A stretch of DNA of 64,000 nt, from NCBI GenBank assembly GCA_942159475.1, contig OW804094.1, positions 61,934,966 to 61,998,965 of the forward strand, read 5' to 3'. The translations under genes were made by a program, and so were the position numbers. The notes beneath the pieces are model-generated. The model saw only the letters and a program-made list of their open reading frames with translations, did no database searches and was not told where the DNA came from. This DNA is from Sthenelais limicola (Eukaryota > Annelida > Polychaeta > Phyllodocida > Sigalionidae). Of this stretch, positions 30,457-41,075 are shown piece by piece (positions within the stretch are counted from its first letter, which is position 1; each line of letters begins with the position of its first letter).

Positions 30457-32388
30457 CTACCCATAAGCCACTGGTTGGCCTCCTTGCATGAGCACCGAAC
30501 CGATACCGGACTGTGAAGCGTCACACGATATTGTTATTGGTTCCTCCAGACTGTAGTAGCTGAGGACTGGGGCGCTGCTCATCACTTCCTTTAACTTCTT
30601 GAATGAGTCTCGATGAACAGCATCGAAGTGGAACTGGAACCCCTTGGTGTTGCTCTCTTTTATCAGTTCACGTAGTGGCTCTGTCACCGCTGAGAGATTT
30701 GGTAAAAACTTGCATGTGTATGTAATCATGCCAAGTAGCGTCTGGACGTTGGCAATTGATGCTGGCTCGGGCATCTCTAGGACAGCTTTTACCTTATCTT
30801 GGCTGATTTTCACTCCTTCCTCGGAGAGCACATGTCCAATATACTCCACCTCCTTAGTGCAGAGTTTTGTCTTCTTCCGGTTTAGTTTTAGGTTTTTGTC
30901 TCTGCATCTCTTCATGACTTTATCTAGTCTGTCATTGTGAAGACTGCTAGTGGGAGCGTGTACTAGGATATCGTCCATCACTATCTCGACGCCGTCAATG
31001 TCGCCAAACATCTCGTTCATGGCCCTCTGGTAGATCTCTGGCGCCGAGGATACACCCATTGGTAACCGAAGATATTTATATCTACCGAATAGCGTGTTAA
31101 AAGTTGTCAGATTTTGGGACTCTTCCGTCAGTTCAATCTGGAAATATCCCATGTTTGCATCTAGGACGGTGAAAAACTTTGAGCCGTTTGTTCTTGTTGT
31201 GACGTCCTCTACTGTTGTCATCGGGTGGTATTCACGCTGGATTGCTTTGTTTAGATCCCGTGGATCAATGGTGATTCTAACATCCTTCTCTGGTGCCGTA
31301 CTCTTTTTATGTACCACGTGTAGTGCGCTGCACCATGGTGTTGGTTCTCCAACTGGCACCTTCTTCACTATACCCATTGGCTCCATTGACTCTATCTTCT
31401 TCCGCGCAGGCTCACGCAGCGCGGCTGGAATAGTACGGGGAGGGTGGGCTACAGGGGTTGCATTGGGGTCAACTGAAAGGGTATATTTCCCTGGGATTTT
31501 ACCCACACCCTTAATTACATCTGGGTATTTATCATAGATTGCTTTAGCACTATCTTTAGCATTATCTTTAGCACCATTGGGCATGCTTGTGTACCCATAT
31601 ACCCTCTTTACAAGATTTAACCGTACACTGTCTTCATCTGAAAGCAAGTTTGGTATATCAGTGGTATCAAACAATTCACTTTTTATATTCTCAACCCGAC
31701 CTTTGTAGACAACTGGTAATATCATTGTACCTAATGATTTCTTAATTTTACCATGTACACCTCGAATTGTAGTCTTACTACTGAAAAGCTTTGGCTTTTT
31801 ACACATATCATCATAGGTCTTTTTTGTCATCATTGTACTATCAGCAGCTGTATCAATCTTAAATGTCACTGTATCATCTCTTGTAGTCTTTAGGTCAACC
31901 ATCCACATGCTTTGTGATGTATTGACTGACTTTACAGGCCCATTACAGACCTGGTTAGTCAAAATGTTCAGTGTCTCCATTTCACCATTGTAGTCATAAT
32001 TGTCATCTTCATACACATATGGATCCTCACTATAATAGTAAGCGTCATCATTACCTGCATAGTTAACCTGTTTACCTGTTGGACAACAACTAGCAAAATG
32101 ACCAAATTTACCACAACTGTTGCATGCTTTGTTGTATGCCGGACACTGTCTATATCCATGGACCCGACTACACCTGGAATAGGTCTGCTGCCCACGTCGT
32201 TGACCTTGGAATCCTCGACCACGACCACGGCTGTGGTGTGGTTGCTGGTGACCTTGACCTTGGTTGCCCTGGGAACTTGCTGTTGCCCCTTGTTGGCTGT
32301 TTCCTCGTCCTCGACTGTTACCTCGGCCGCTTCCACCACCTCGACCTCGACCTCGGGATCGGCCACGTGCATTGTATGAGACTTGCAC
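30457..32388 (-). pseudogene. nucleocapsid, protease, RT and start of RNase H, Steamer-like
   Basis: A 643-codon segment. An RG-rich stretch and a CCHC knuckle (CNSCGKFGHFASCC, about residue 90) precede a protease-like FKIDTAADS, where DTA replaces the usual D[TS]G and may reduce activity. The RT has LDANMGYFQIEL and VMDD (in place of YMDD). RNase H begins ISCDASQSGIGSVL. It ends at an in-frame TAG (30459-30457); the same frame continues beyond. Confidence 0.85.
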
Positions 32389-32467
32389 CTCACTGGCACT
32401 GCTTGTGAGTTTCCTGGTTTGCTGTACTTGTTCAAAGAAGTTGCATCATTTTATCAGTTTATCTAAA

Positions 32468-32932
32468 TCACAAGTCATCTTCCCACAGTTTTTCTTTTAG
32501 CTTCTGATCTTTCACACCATTTGAAATTTGAACACACGCTTGTCTGTCTTCTAGTGTACCAAATTCGCAATGAATAGTTAGGACAGCAACAATATAATCT
32601 GATACAGTTTCATTGGCTCCCTGGACCCTCTGTTGAAACCTAGTTATGTGGCCCTTAACTAGCTTCTTGGGCTCGAAATGCTTGTCAAATTTGCCCATTA
32701 TAGCCTCTAGATCCTTTTCTTCATCAGCTGTTAATGTAAACTTGTTGTAAACTTTCGTCCACTGTGGCCCTAGGCTGCATAATAACATTGCTACTTTAAC
32801 CTCACCTGCCACTGCCCCTTTCTCAGCTGCTACCAAGTAGAGCTTGAATTGTTATTTCCCCCCTTTCCATGCTTGTGCAATATTGTCATCACTAGTGGGG
32901 TTAAACTTGGCAGGCGGCTTGAAGGAATCCAT
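32468..32932 (-). pseudogene. Gag of the Steamer-like element
   Basis: The ATG at 32932-32930 opens MDSFKPPAKF. An in-frame TAA at 32854-32852 breaks it, after which the frame runs to 32468 with capsid-like segments (LLCSLGPQW, FDKHFEPKK, ANETVSDYIVAVL). It then ends and the downstream nucleocapsid lies in another frame, separated by a further stop near 32450. Confidence 0.8.
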
Positions 32933-33169
32933 TATTCACTGTTCTTTCGTTACTTGTATTCACTGTAGCTCTGTAGGTATAGTATTATGGGATATATTCC
33001 CTAGTCACTCACAGCTCTTGCCGTCGCTCGTCCCGTCGGCGGGAGTCTCACAGCAAAAGTTCATTTTACAAAGTTCAATCACAGGCAAGTTACAGCACTC
33101 CATACCTTCTGTATTGCGTCGCTGGGTTCTTGGTTCATTAATGCTTGAAATCCGTCTATTCTGACACCA

Positions 33170-33329
33170 TGTTATATCTGTTTACCTTGCTCAGCTAGTG
33201 AGCATCAAGAGAACATATACGGGAACACGAGGGTGCAATGGATGCGTCAACAGGAAGCCCTGAGCTTTATTCCAAAAGGGTAAAACACATGTTAGAGGCT
33301 GGCGCTACCAGTTACAACGCGGTGCATCA
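33170..33329 (-). repeat. 5' LTR, Steamer-like element
   Basis: Followed on the minus strand directly by TGGTGTCAGAATAGACGG (33169-33152), a primer-binding-site-like sequence of the TGGTGTCAGAA type common in Gypsy elements. Confidence 0.9.
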
Positions 33330-33815
33330 CGCCGTACATTACAGTCTGGAGGTGAAGAAAATATGTGGCAATTTCTAAGGAGAGATCTAAATTCCAGCAA
33401 AATGCCTGTCCATATGCACAAATTCTGATCCAAGGTAAAGTCAACTCTACGATGAATTAAAACCAGATCCTCAGGCAATATTGGATCCTTTTGAGAGGGC
33501 TTTGCCCCTAACCTTCGTTTAGCTCCAGCCAGCACTACACTTAAAATGAAATCATGTCTAATATCCTCACCATCGTGTATAGTTTAGACAAATAATTTAT
33601 CGAGGACACCATGTTATTGATAGTCGAATAAGCATATTTACTGTCAGTCAACTCAGTCACAAATAAGCAAACCGTGTGAGCATCCACTGGTATCGAAGGC
33701 AAGGGATATCGCTGACAAAATGGGTAGTAGGAGTTCCACTGCGATGTTCTGGTCTTTCTTGTCGTAGCAGCAAGAGCTTCCAACTTTAAAGTCTCCATGC
33801 GACGAGTCAGATCCT

Positions 33816-34199
33816 CTAGAAAAAATCAGAATGTAATATCAAAACTCCAGTAAAATAGATCACGTAGCAAAACGTCAGATGTCTGCAAGATGGCTGCTTC
33901 TTGCTCAGCAGATAAAAGGCCAATCTGCTGCGACACACTATCCTCACATTACAACCCATCATAGACGACTTGAAACGGGACACAGCCGACCATATAGTAG
34001 CAACATCTCGTACATGACCCTTACTGAAACAGCAAGCTGGCAATTCAAACACATCTCCAGTGTCCAAGGTCTTTATAGCAAAGTCGGTTGACTCTTGAAA
34101 GACACCTCCTCCCTGCTGTAGATCAAACATATAGGCAAAGTCATTATTTGATCGGGTGTTCAAAATTATTCTCAACATGGCCAAAAAATCGTAAACCAT
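33816..34199 (-). pseudogene. DIRS RNase H region, decayed
   Basis: It follows RT in order and overlaps its end in another frame. Only weak matches (FDLQQGGGVFQEST) to the DIRS RNase H pattern remain, and frames shift within it. The call rests mostly on position between RT and recombinase. Confidence 0.45.
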
Positions 34200-35231
34200 T
34201 CATGGCAGACACATTATCACGCCACCATATTAAGTCATTCAGGCTATTACATATGCCGTAAGAATGCTCCCTGCCGCCGTTCACCACCTTGCTGCAATGA
34301 TTAATTAAACCTGAGAAGCGTTGATCCTGACGACGAGTGATCCACTTTTTTCCCCAGAAAAAGGAGATGGACTCTTGCAATTTAATCAACTTTTCATTAG
34401 GAAGGCTCAGGGTCATTGCCACAGTGTCAATGTTGTATCCTGTATATTTCGTTACCTGTGATGGACTGGTTACCTTAGACCATTCCACAAAGAAGCCTAG
34501 ATCCCATAGACATCTTATCAATAGCAGCAAGGCAGTAAGGCACCTTTCCTGGTTTTCCTCGATCAGGCAGAAGTCATCAATGTATGAATAACACCTATAT
34601 CCGTGATTTCTCATCATTCTGGAAACAGAGTTAGTAACACGAGCGAAAATGAATGGTGCTGCTCTAGCTCCAAAGCATACACAATTATCTTGTAAAAGAG
34701 ATTCTTGACCGTTAACTTTCCATTGAAGCCCAAAATACTGCCTGTTAGATGGATAGATAAGAAGCGATCTGTATGCACTTTTAATATCAAGCGTTGCTAA
34801 GTAATCATTAAGATGAATACCAGAAAGCACCTCATCAATAGTCACATAGGAGAATGTGGAGAAAACAGCATCGGTGAAACAGTTAACCGACACATGCAAA
34901 GGGCGTTTACAATCTGTAATCGGTCTTATTTTTCCATTTTTTCCTGATAGCGCCGATGGCATGAACACAGGTAGGTTTTCTACTCACAACATTTAATTTA
35001 TAGCAGCCTATTTCAGTCAATTAGGTTTGAAAGTTCCCTGTCAGCACCACCTACAAAACATGAAGAATAATTACGGCAGTGATACGGTATGAGATTAACA
35101 CCCAGATCCACCAACATGAAACCGTTCACGACTCCATCTAGCACAAAGTGAGCGTCTTCATCCCACTTTGAGTAAAAATTTAGCCATCTTACCCTGCTTT
35201 CCGGTCGAAGTTGACGTGGGACACCCTCCAA
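34144..35231 (-). pseudogene. DIRS reverse transcriptase
   Basis: An N-terminal part at 35231-35013 (RWLNFYSKWDEDAHFVLDGV) is followed, after a frame change, by the RT at 34968-34144: GKIRPITDCKRPLHVSVN, LATLDIKSAYRSL, CFGARAAPFIFARV and the catalytic YSYIDDFCLIEE. These are typical of DIRS/PAT elements. Confidence 0.85.
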
Positions 35232-35360
35232 AAGGCCACTACCATTTATTTCTGATGTTTTTGATACAAGTAAATGGAATTTAGACTCTGTAAGGACCGA
35301 TAAGCCATTTTCATTAAGTGTCGGGTTAGCAAAAACCTTACCTTGTCCGCCATCTTGGTC

Positions 35361-36334
35361 CTATGCGGCACTGTTTTCCGGTTCCGGGTCATTGGCTGAC
35401 ATTAAGGCGTCACTACGATCATTTCCCTTATGCCAATCTTCAGCTTGATGTCGTAGGCCACAGAATCCACAAATATGCTTCCTTTTACATGGATAACAAC
35501 AACCCTTGCGACAAGAGGGTACATTCCAGACCCAACAAACGTCGGCAGGCCATTTCTTGAAATCATATAACGGATCGTATGGATACGGCCCACTACCTCC
35601 TGAAGTAGAAGTTCCAAGATGGCGGATCTGGGATCTGAAATTACTGCGTGGAGGCGAATCAAAATGGTGAGGCGGGGAAACAGGTACAGATATGTGATAT
35701 TCAGGACCCAAATACAGTGAATTAGCTTCGGCGTCAATAGCTGGCCATTCGGTAAACTCGGTTGTCCCTGGACAACTTTAGACGTGACAACTCGTTCATA
35801 AAGTATGAGGCCCCGTGGATCAAACTGGCCGGTGGCAGCTTTGGTGGAAATGTAAGCAAAATGGTTGGCATATCCACTCACTGACTTGCTGTCATTGCGA
35901 ACCAAAAATCGCATAAGTTTACAGCAACCATGTAGAAGCTCTATAGTAGACAAATGTCCGAAACTTTTAGCAGGAATACAGTAATATTCAGGTCGCAACT
36001 TACTGACATTGTTCTTCAATGGAGTCCCCTCCTCATAGTCGTCGTCAATGAAGCTAACATTTCCACGAGCCCCACCAGAAGCAGAAGCAGTTGCAAATAT
36101 ACCACTACGTCGAGGAGAAGTAGTCTGGGAAGAAACATTAATATCAGCCAAACCTCTGGCCAATTCAGCAACTTCCAGCTCCAACTTGACTGTCTTCACA
36201 CCACCAGCTGTCTTCTCAACCTTGCCTTCCTTTATCTTCTCGAGCAGAGCATTATCATCGGCAGTCCCCCTCGCCGGGACATCGCCCTCCGGGATGCCGG
36301 CCATGTCTGCAATCTTCTTTGGTGAAAGCGCCAT
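35361..36334 (-). pseudogene. DIRS Gag-like ORF with Cys-rich C-terminus
   Basis: The ATG at 36334 opens MALSPKKIADMAG. The frame runs to about 35700, where it shifts into 35711-35361 with the Cys cluster CWVWNVPSCRKGCCYPCKRK and CGFCGLRH. A matching cluster occurs in the third DIRS element (62740-62890), so it is a conserved family feature. Confidence 0.75.
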
Positions 36335-36610
36335 ATTCGAGAACCCTGAGCGAGTACTAAACAAGACTGTAAGGCAACTTGGTCTAATATGTTTCCTTCC
36401 ACAGCCTCTCCACATTCAATGAACTTTGGCATCGGCCAGAATATATTACTGATTTTTAGTGGGCTAGAAAAAAAAATTCCAAGCCGAGCGTTTTCTCTCT
36501 GATCCAATCCACCTGAATGTCTCGTACTCACTGCCGGTTGTGGCCAGTGAGCCTCTATATGTATCCCCTGTGACGTCACATTTACTGCTGACCGATTTGC
36601 ACCAATATGA

Positions 36611-36640
36611 TTTATATTCATATTAAATTAATATCTCTCA
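36611..36640 (-). repeat. A1 repeat of the PAT element
   Basis: Thirty bases (TTTATATTCATATTAAATTA... on plus) identical to 27520-27549. It marks the upstream end of the element. Confidence 0.8.
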
Positions 36641-39269
36641 CCTACAACTGTGGTCAAAGCCCCACCCACCCTCAGACTTACCCCGCTCTGTGTAAGAAAT
36701 CAGTGCCAGCTGTTGCTATCTCAAGCTAAATTAGATAATGGATAACTCATATTTCGTCTATATGAGGGTCCTACGGGCTGGGTCCTGAGGAATATACGTA
36801 AGAAGGACACTTGTTGTGGGGATTATATGTAAGCATTTCACGAACTATCTAGCCAATTTTTATTTAAAACAATGAGTTGGTATCAATATCAAACAGGTTA
36901 TTGAAGTCCTTGTCTATCAATATTCATGATAGTCTAACCTTTTATTGAACAAAGCACGGTTCAAAAAGCACTGCTCCCATCGGAGACCATCATCTTGGGT
37001 GCCGACCCAGCACACACATCCCTAATTAAGGTAATAAGGATGCGTTTGCGGATACATGAGCGGTGTCGAAACTCCCTAATGCTCAAGACATATTACCTAT
37101 TTACTATTTTCATGAACAAAATTTCTATTTCTATAGGGAGTTTTGTCATGTGTACATAAGGTTGGCTAGCCATAGGTTTCCATTATCTTTATAAAACTTA
37201 TCAATATTACCAGATTGTACATAAATGATCCTTAACTTCAGTAACTCATCTGGCTGTGTTAAAACATACCAATCGGCACTCTAATATATATATATGCATT
37301 GTTTTTATTATCGTTAAGAACATGACTTACAATTCTTACATTTCAAAGCGACTTCAAGTGAAACGTGGTATGCTGACCGTCTGATAGATACCTTTAAGCT
37401 AGAGGCCCGAGAACAGATATTATATGCATGTAGTTTTATTCTATATTCAAGGGTTTGGGGTTGACCCACCGCCTTGAATTTAATAAAGTAATACCAATGG
37501 CGAACCATCTATGTAAGATAAGACTTAGATTTTTGTCATTAAATGTGTCCATTTAATTGGAGAACGATATAACATAATGTTGGCTATTTAGAACAATGGA
37601 CATATTAATTCGGTATTGTTAAAATCGAATGCCATTAAATGTGGGTAAGAATTCGCTGTGACTAGATTATTGAATTTATTATACTTGAACTTCACCAGAA
37701 ATAAGGAGCAGTCTATTGATCTCTGAAAAATACAGTGGACGTGGAACCATATTGTTGGTTGGTCTATGGGTGTATGACGATCACGATTCAACAAGGCCAA
37801 CACATTTGCAATGAACTACAACTGGTGAGATCTAACGTCTAGGAGCGCTGTGCGTATACTGTTACGCTCAATGTACCTGAGGTATTGTAGTCAACACATC
37901 TAACTAGTATTTCAGGGGTGAGGAGGTACCAATCTTCGTTATCGAGGATGCCATTGACTACGTTATTATATTTTTGGAGATGGTTCAATGTCGGTAATTA
38001 AATGAAGTAACTTACATCTTAAAATGCCTTCAAGTATCGATTGAACTACTATGAATTTAACCTAGGTCGTCTTATGTACAGAAAACAAGCAATTAATGAT
38101 GGGACTCTTTTAGACATTATAACCTGTACACCAACATTTTAATCTCAGACAATCCACGAAACTTGGACCATGTTTTATTGTCACTGTTTTCAGCCCATTT
38201 CGTCAATAAGAAACAAAGCAAACAGATTTTTTTAATAAATATTATATTGTATGTTATACTATTCATAAAAAGAACTTAGAAACTGCCAACAAAATAGACA
38301 CAAAACAGTCATACACACACCATAACGGAAAGGTTTTTACATGTTTTATGTCAAAAGAAAAATCATGTGAATTAGAGCACACTTCAATACTTTAATTTGA
38401 CCACCACTCGAAATAAAGTATCAACTAAGTGAAGCATGGGGGTACATAATGCTTACCTCCCGGAGTGAAGTGATTGCCCCTACAACAATACAAACGTACT
38501 AATACTTAAAACAAACGATACAAAGTCTATACCAGACAGGATTTAAACAACTAATTCACATAAAAACAAAACTGGAGCAGCTCATACTTTTGGGATTAAA
38601 GAAACACAAGGCTATAGGTTTAAACAAAAGGGCGGTGCAGAACTACATTTCCCTCTAACCATCTTATTCTTTCTCACTCATCGCACGTACATACCTTTTG
38701 AAAACAAGGGTATATCCGTAAACAACCGTATGTACACTCAGCCATCAACAAACACATTAACATACATGCATGTACACAATATTATTATGTAATAAAACAT
38801 TCCTTGGGGCTATACGCGCTAATGTCACAACTAGTCAGCAACATCCAGAAAGATTATCCATACTCAGGTCATTTACCGTAGATGTACACAAGAGGGATTG
38901 AAGCAGCGATTGCAGAAGCTGAAACCTTGTTTTAGGGTGAAAGTTCGGTCACCTTCTGATTCCCAAACAAATCATTTCAACTTCCTAACAATGTTTTCAA
39001 TGTAAGGAGAAGGGCAGGCAAAGGGGTGATGTTGGTGGACATTCAGAAACAATAAAGACTCATTATCCTTATTGCCATTTTCCTTATTGCCATTATAATG
39101 ACACGCGATTTATATGAAAATCGAATACACCAGCAGTATTAGGAGATACATCTACGTACTGAGGTGTTTGTATGTACACACAATGAATTTAGTATGACGG
39201 ATGTTGACGATATAATCTCCAGATAATTCTCAAATGCAGCTGTTCATTGAACTCGGAGGGAACGGAGAC

Positions 39270-39279
39270 CATATATATA

Positions 39280-39315
<36 letters not shown>

Positions 39316-39333
39316 TGTATGTATGTATGTATG

Positions 39334-39366
<33 letters not shown>
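39270..39366. repeat. (AT)n-(GTAT)n-(AT)n microsatellite
   Basis: About ten ATGT units lie between two AT runs. The minus frame across it is an artefact. Confidence 0.95.
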
Positions 39367-39369
<3 letters not shown>

Positions 39370-39559
39370 AAGAAGAAGAAATCATTCGATAACCAGGCCA
39401 TTTCACAAGACGAATATTGATTCATGAGACTTGAATCGATATGGTGTATATATCTGATCAAGAATCAAGGAGGATGTTGATAGGGGCACATCAAAAGAAG
39501 GCAGGCTTCCTTTCTAGGCCTAAGGGTATTGATGTTGGTGGACACCGGGCTGATACCAA

Positions 39560-39611
39560 ATTCCAAATATTCTATAAATTACCTATAGGTAATTTATAGA
39601 ATATTTGGAAT
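39560..39611. repeat. 52-bp perfect palindrome
   Basis: The arms read ATTCCAAATATTCTATAAAT... and meet at CCTATAGG with no spacer. Every pair from 39560/39611 to the centre matches. Perfect spacer-free palindromes of this size are unstable and rarely kept. Confidence 0.95.
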
Positions 39612-39949
39612 GTAATATAACGTTTATTGTGTAATGTAACCTGTAATGTAATATAACGTTTTTCAAAATACTTTTAGAAATGATAACAGAGAGCGGTGTT
39701 CAAAATACAGTTTCTAAAAGTAAGTTTCAAAGCAAGAGATGTCCGAGTAGGGTCAGCAAATATTGTCTCCGATAATTCAACTGCATGGGAATATGCAATA
39801 TAAAATATATATAGAAATGAGGGCATGACTGGTAGTGTAACACAAGGAAAGGTGTAACCAACCTAATAACTCAAGAGTTGTTGTTTGGGTGTACACAGGG
39901 AGAATTTGAGTCAAACTGAATGCGCTCATTATGAGTGATTAAAATACAA

Positions 39950-39973
39950 ATCGGGGAGGTGTACCTCCCCGAT
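39950..39973. repeat. 11-bp-stem hairpin
   Basis: ATCGGGGAGGT and ACCTCCCCGAT flank a 2-nt GT loop. Confidence 0.9.
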
Positions 39974-41075
39974 ACTAACGTTCATCACAAGATATGACCT
40001 GCAGGTCATAGCGTAACTGGCCATAATATAAAGCACCGTGTAGTCTTGAACAATACGAGAACAGTGCCAAATAACGAGTAGCGAAATCGGTCTAATAATG
40101 CTCAACGGTTTCAATCGTTCATGAAACAGGTGGTCACATTGTCTTAAAACTAAATCAACACTAGTCAACACGACTAGTTACCCTGTTAAATGTAGACACA
40201 AGTGTACCCAGTTGGGATTAGAATCAAAGCAATGCCCAAGGAATGTATCCTCTAAATAAAACATATCATAAGAAAACACCACGGTACTTTATGCAAATGC
40301 TTGGATATAATATGAACAAATACATGTAATTGATGTATTTAAGGGGGAAAACAGAAACAATTAGTTTCGTTTCATGTAGACATCTGGACGAAACAGGACG
40401 GGTGTATTTACGCAATCATAACACATTCTCAATGATTCATCAATTTATGGTACAACCTAATGCGATCATTTTCTTAAAGATTGCAAAGCATATCACCGAT
40501 TTGTCAAAGGGTGTTCTCATTAATTCACAAGAAACCAACTCGTAAGACCAAACCCACTGCCAAGGTACTCTCTGCATTTCAATTTTCACAATCTCGGAGG
40601 CGGAAAACTCCCTGAGTAAGTTTCATGAGACAAACACTGCATTGTTTTTTTGATGATCACGAGCTGCCAGTCAATCTCTTTGTCTATCCTCTCTTTACAC
40701 CGTGAGTGTATGATCACAGCAGTAACGGCAATTACGATAACATAGCACATTATATATTCACACAACACCTCTGCTGTTTGAGGGTCAGTACAAAAACATT
40801 CAGAATGTATTTAGTGCCATTAGGCCATCCAGCTCTTTTCACAATCTATTCTATCTATTCAAAGTTTCTTTTGTTCTATTCATTCTGTCATCATCCCAGG
40901 TGTTATCATTTGGTGGTGCCTTTGCCACCATTCCATATAATAATGATGTTATTGTATTGTAACGATAAGTACGGATAGTCAAAAATCTTTTCGGTACATG
41001 CATTTATACCTGTGTCATAGGCAAGTCATATCGCTGGAAGATCCTGGCTGGTATGGTCTGTGCTTTGGTACAATA

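Larger units (their letters stand above)
28150..33329 (-). mobile_element. Steamer-like Ty3/Gypsy retrotransposon (160-bp LTRs)
   Basis: Complete in outline: 160-bp LTRs at 28150-28309 and 33170-33329 differing by five substitutions, with Gag, protease, RT, RNase H and integrase between. The 5.2-kb size and very short LTRs recall Steamer-type elements of bivalves, but assignment needs a tree. It sits inside the DIRS recombinase. The flanks show no clean target duplication. The body holds at least two in-frame stops and three frame changes, so it is defective. Confidence 0.85.
27691..33798 (-). pseudogene. DIRS tyrosine recombinase, split by a Gypsy element
   Basis: N-terminal core-binding part at 33798-33541 (YSTINNMVSSINYLSKLY), catalytic-domain start at 33535-33330 (WTGILLEFRSLLRNCHIF), then after the 5.2-kb insertion 28149-27691 with VKSSKTNQY, HGLRRGAATYLH (catalytic H and R) and, after a frame change near 27806, AGDWKSLCTLEYI carrying the likely nucleophile Tyr. 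It ends TAA at 27693-27691. Such recombinases integrate circular DIRS DNA. Inactive because of the insertion and frameshifts. Confidence 0.85.
21033..36640 (-). mobile_element. PAT-type DIRS retroelement with nested insertions
   Basis: On the minus strand the order is A1 (36640-36611), Gag-like ORF, RT, RNase H-like, tyrosine recombinase, B1 (27574-27549), A2 (27549-27517), spacer, B2 (21058-21033). A1 and A2 share 30 identical bp, B1 and B2 26 identical bp. The A1-ORFs-B1A2-B2 split direct repeat defines PAT/Ngaro-type tyrosine-recombinase elements, which make no target duplication. The element is inflated to 15.6 kb by the Steamer-like Gypsy (28150-33329), a Penelope fragment (26355-27515) and a TIR element (21174-26023). 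All its frames carry breaks, so it is dead. Confidence 0.8.
36641..41075. other. non-coding intergenic DNA with palindromes and a microsatellite
   Basis: No exon or element could be recognised in 4.4 kb. Open frames are short and AT-rich. Notable parts are listed separately (39270-39366, 39560-39611, 39950-39973). Confidence 0.6.

Noticed and set aside
39189..39461. minus ORF with YIYIY and THIH repeats
   Set aside because: Translation of an AT/GTAT microsatellite.
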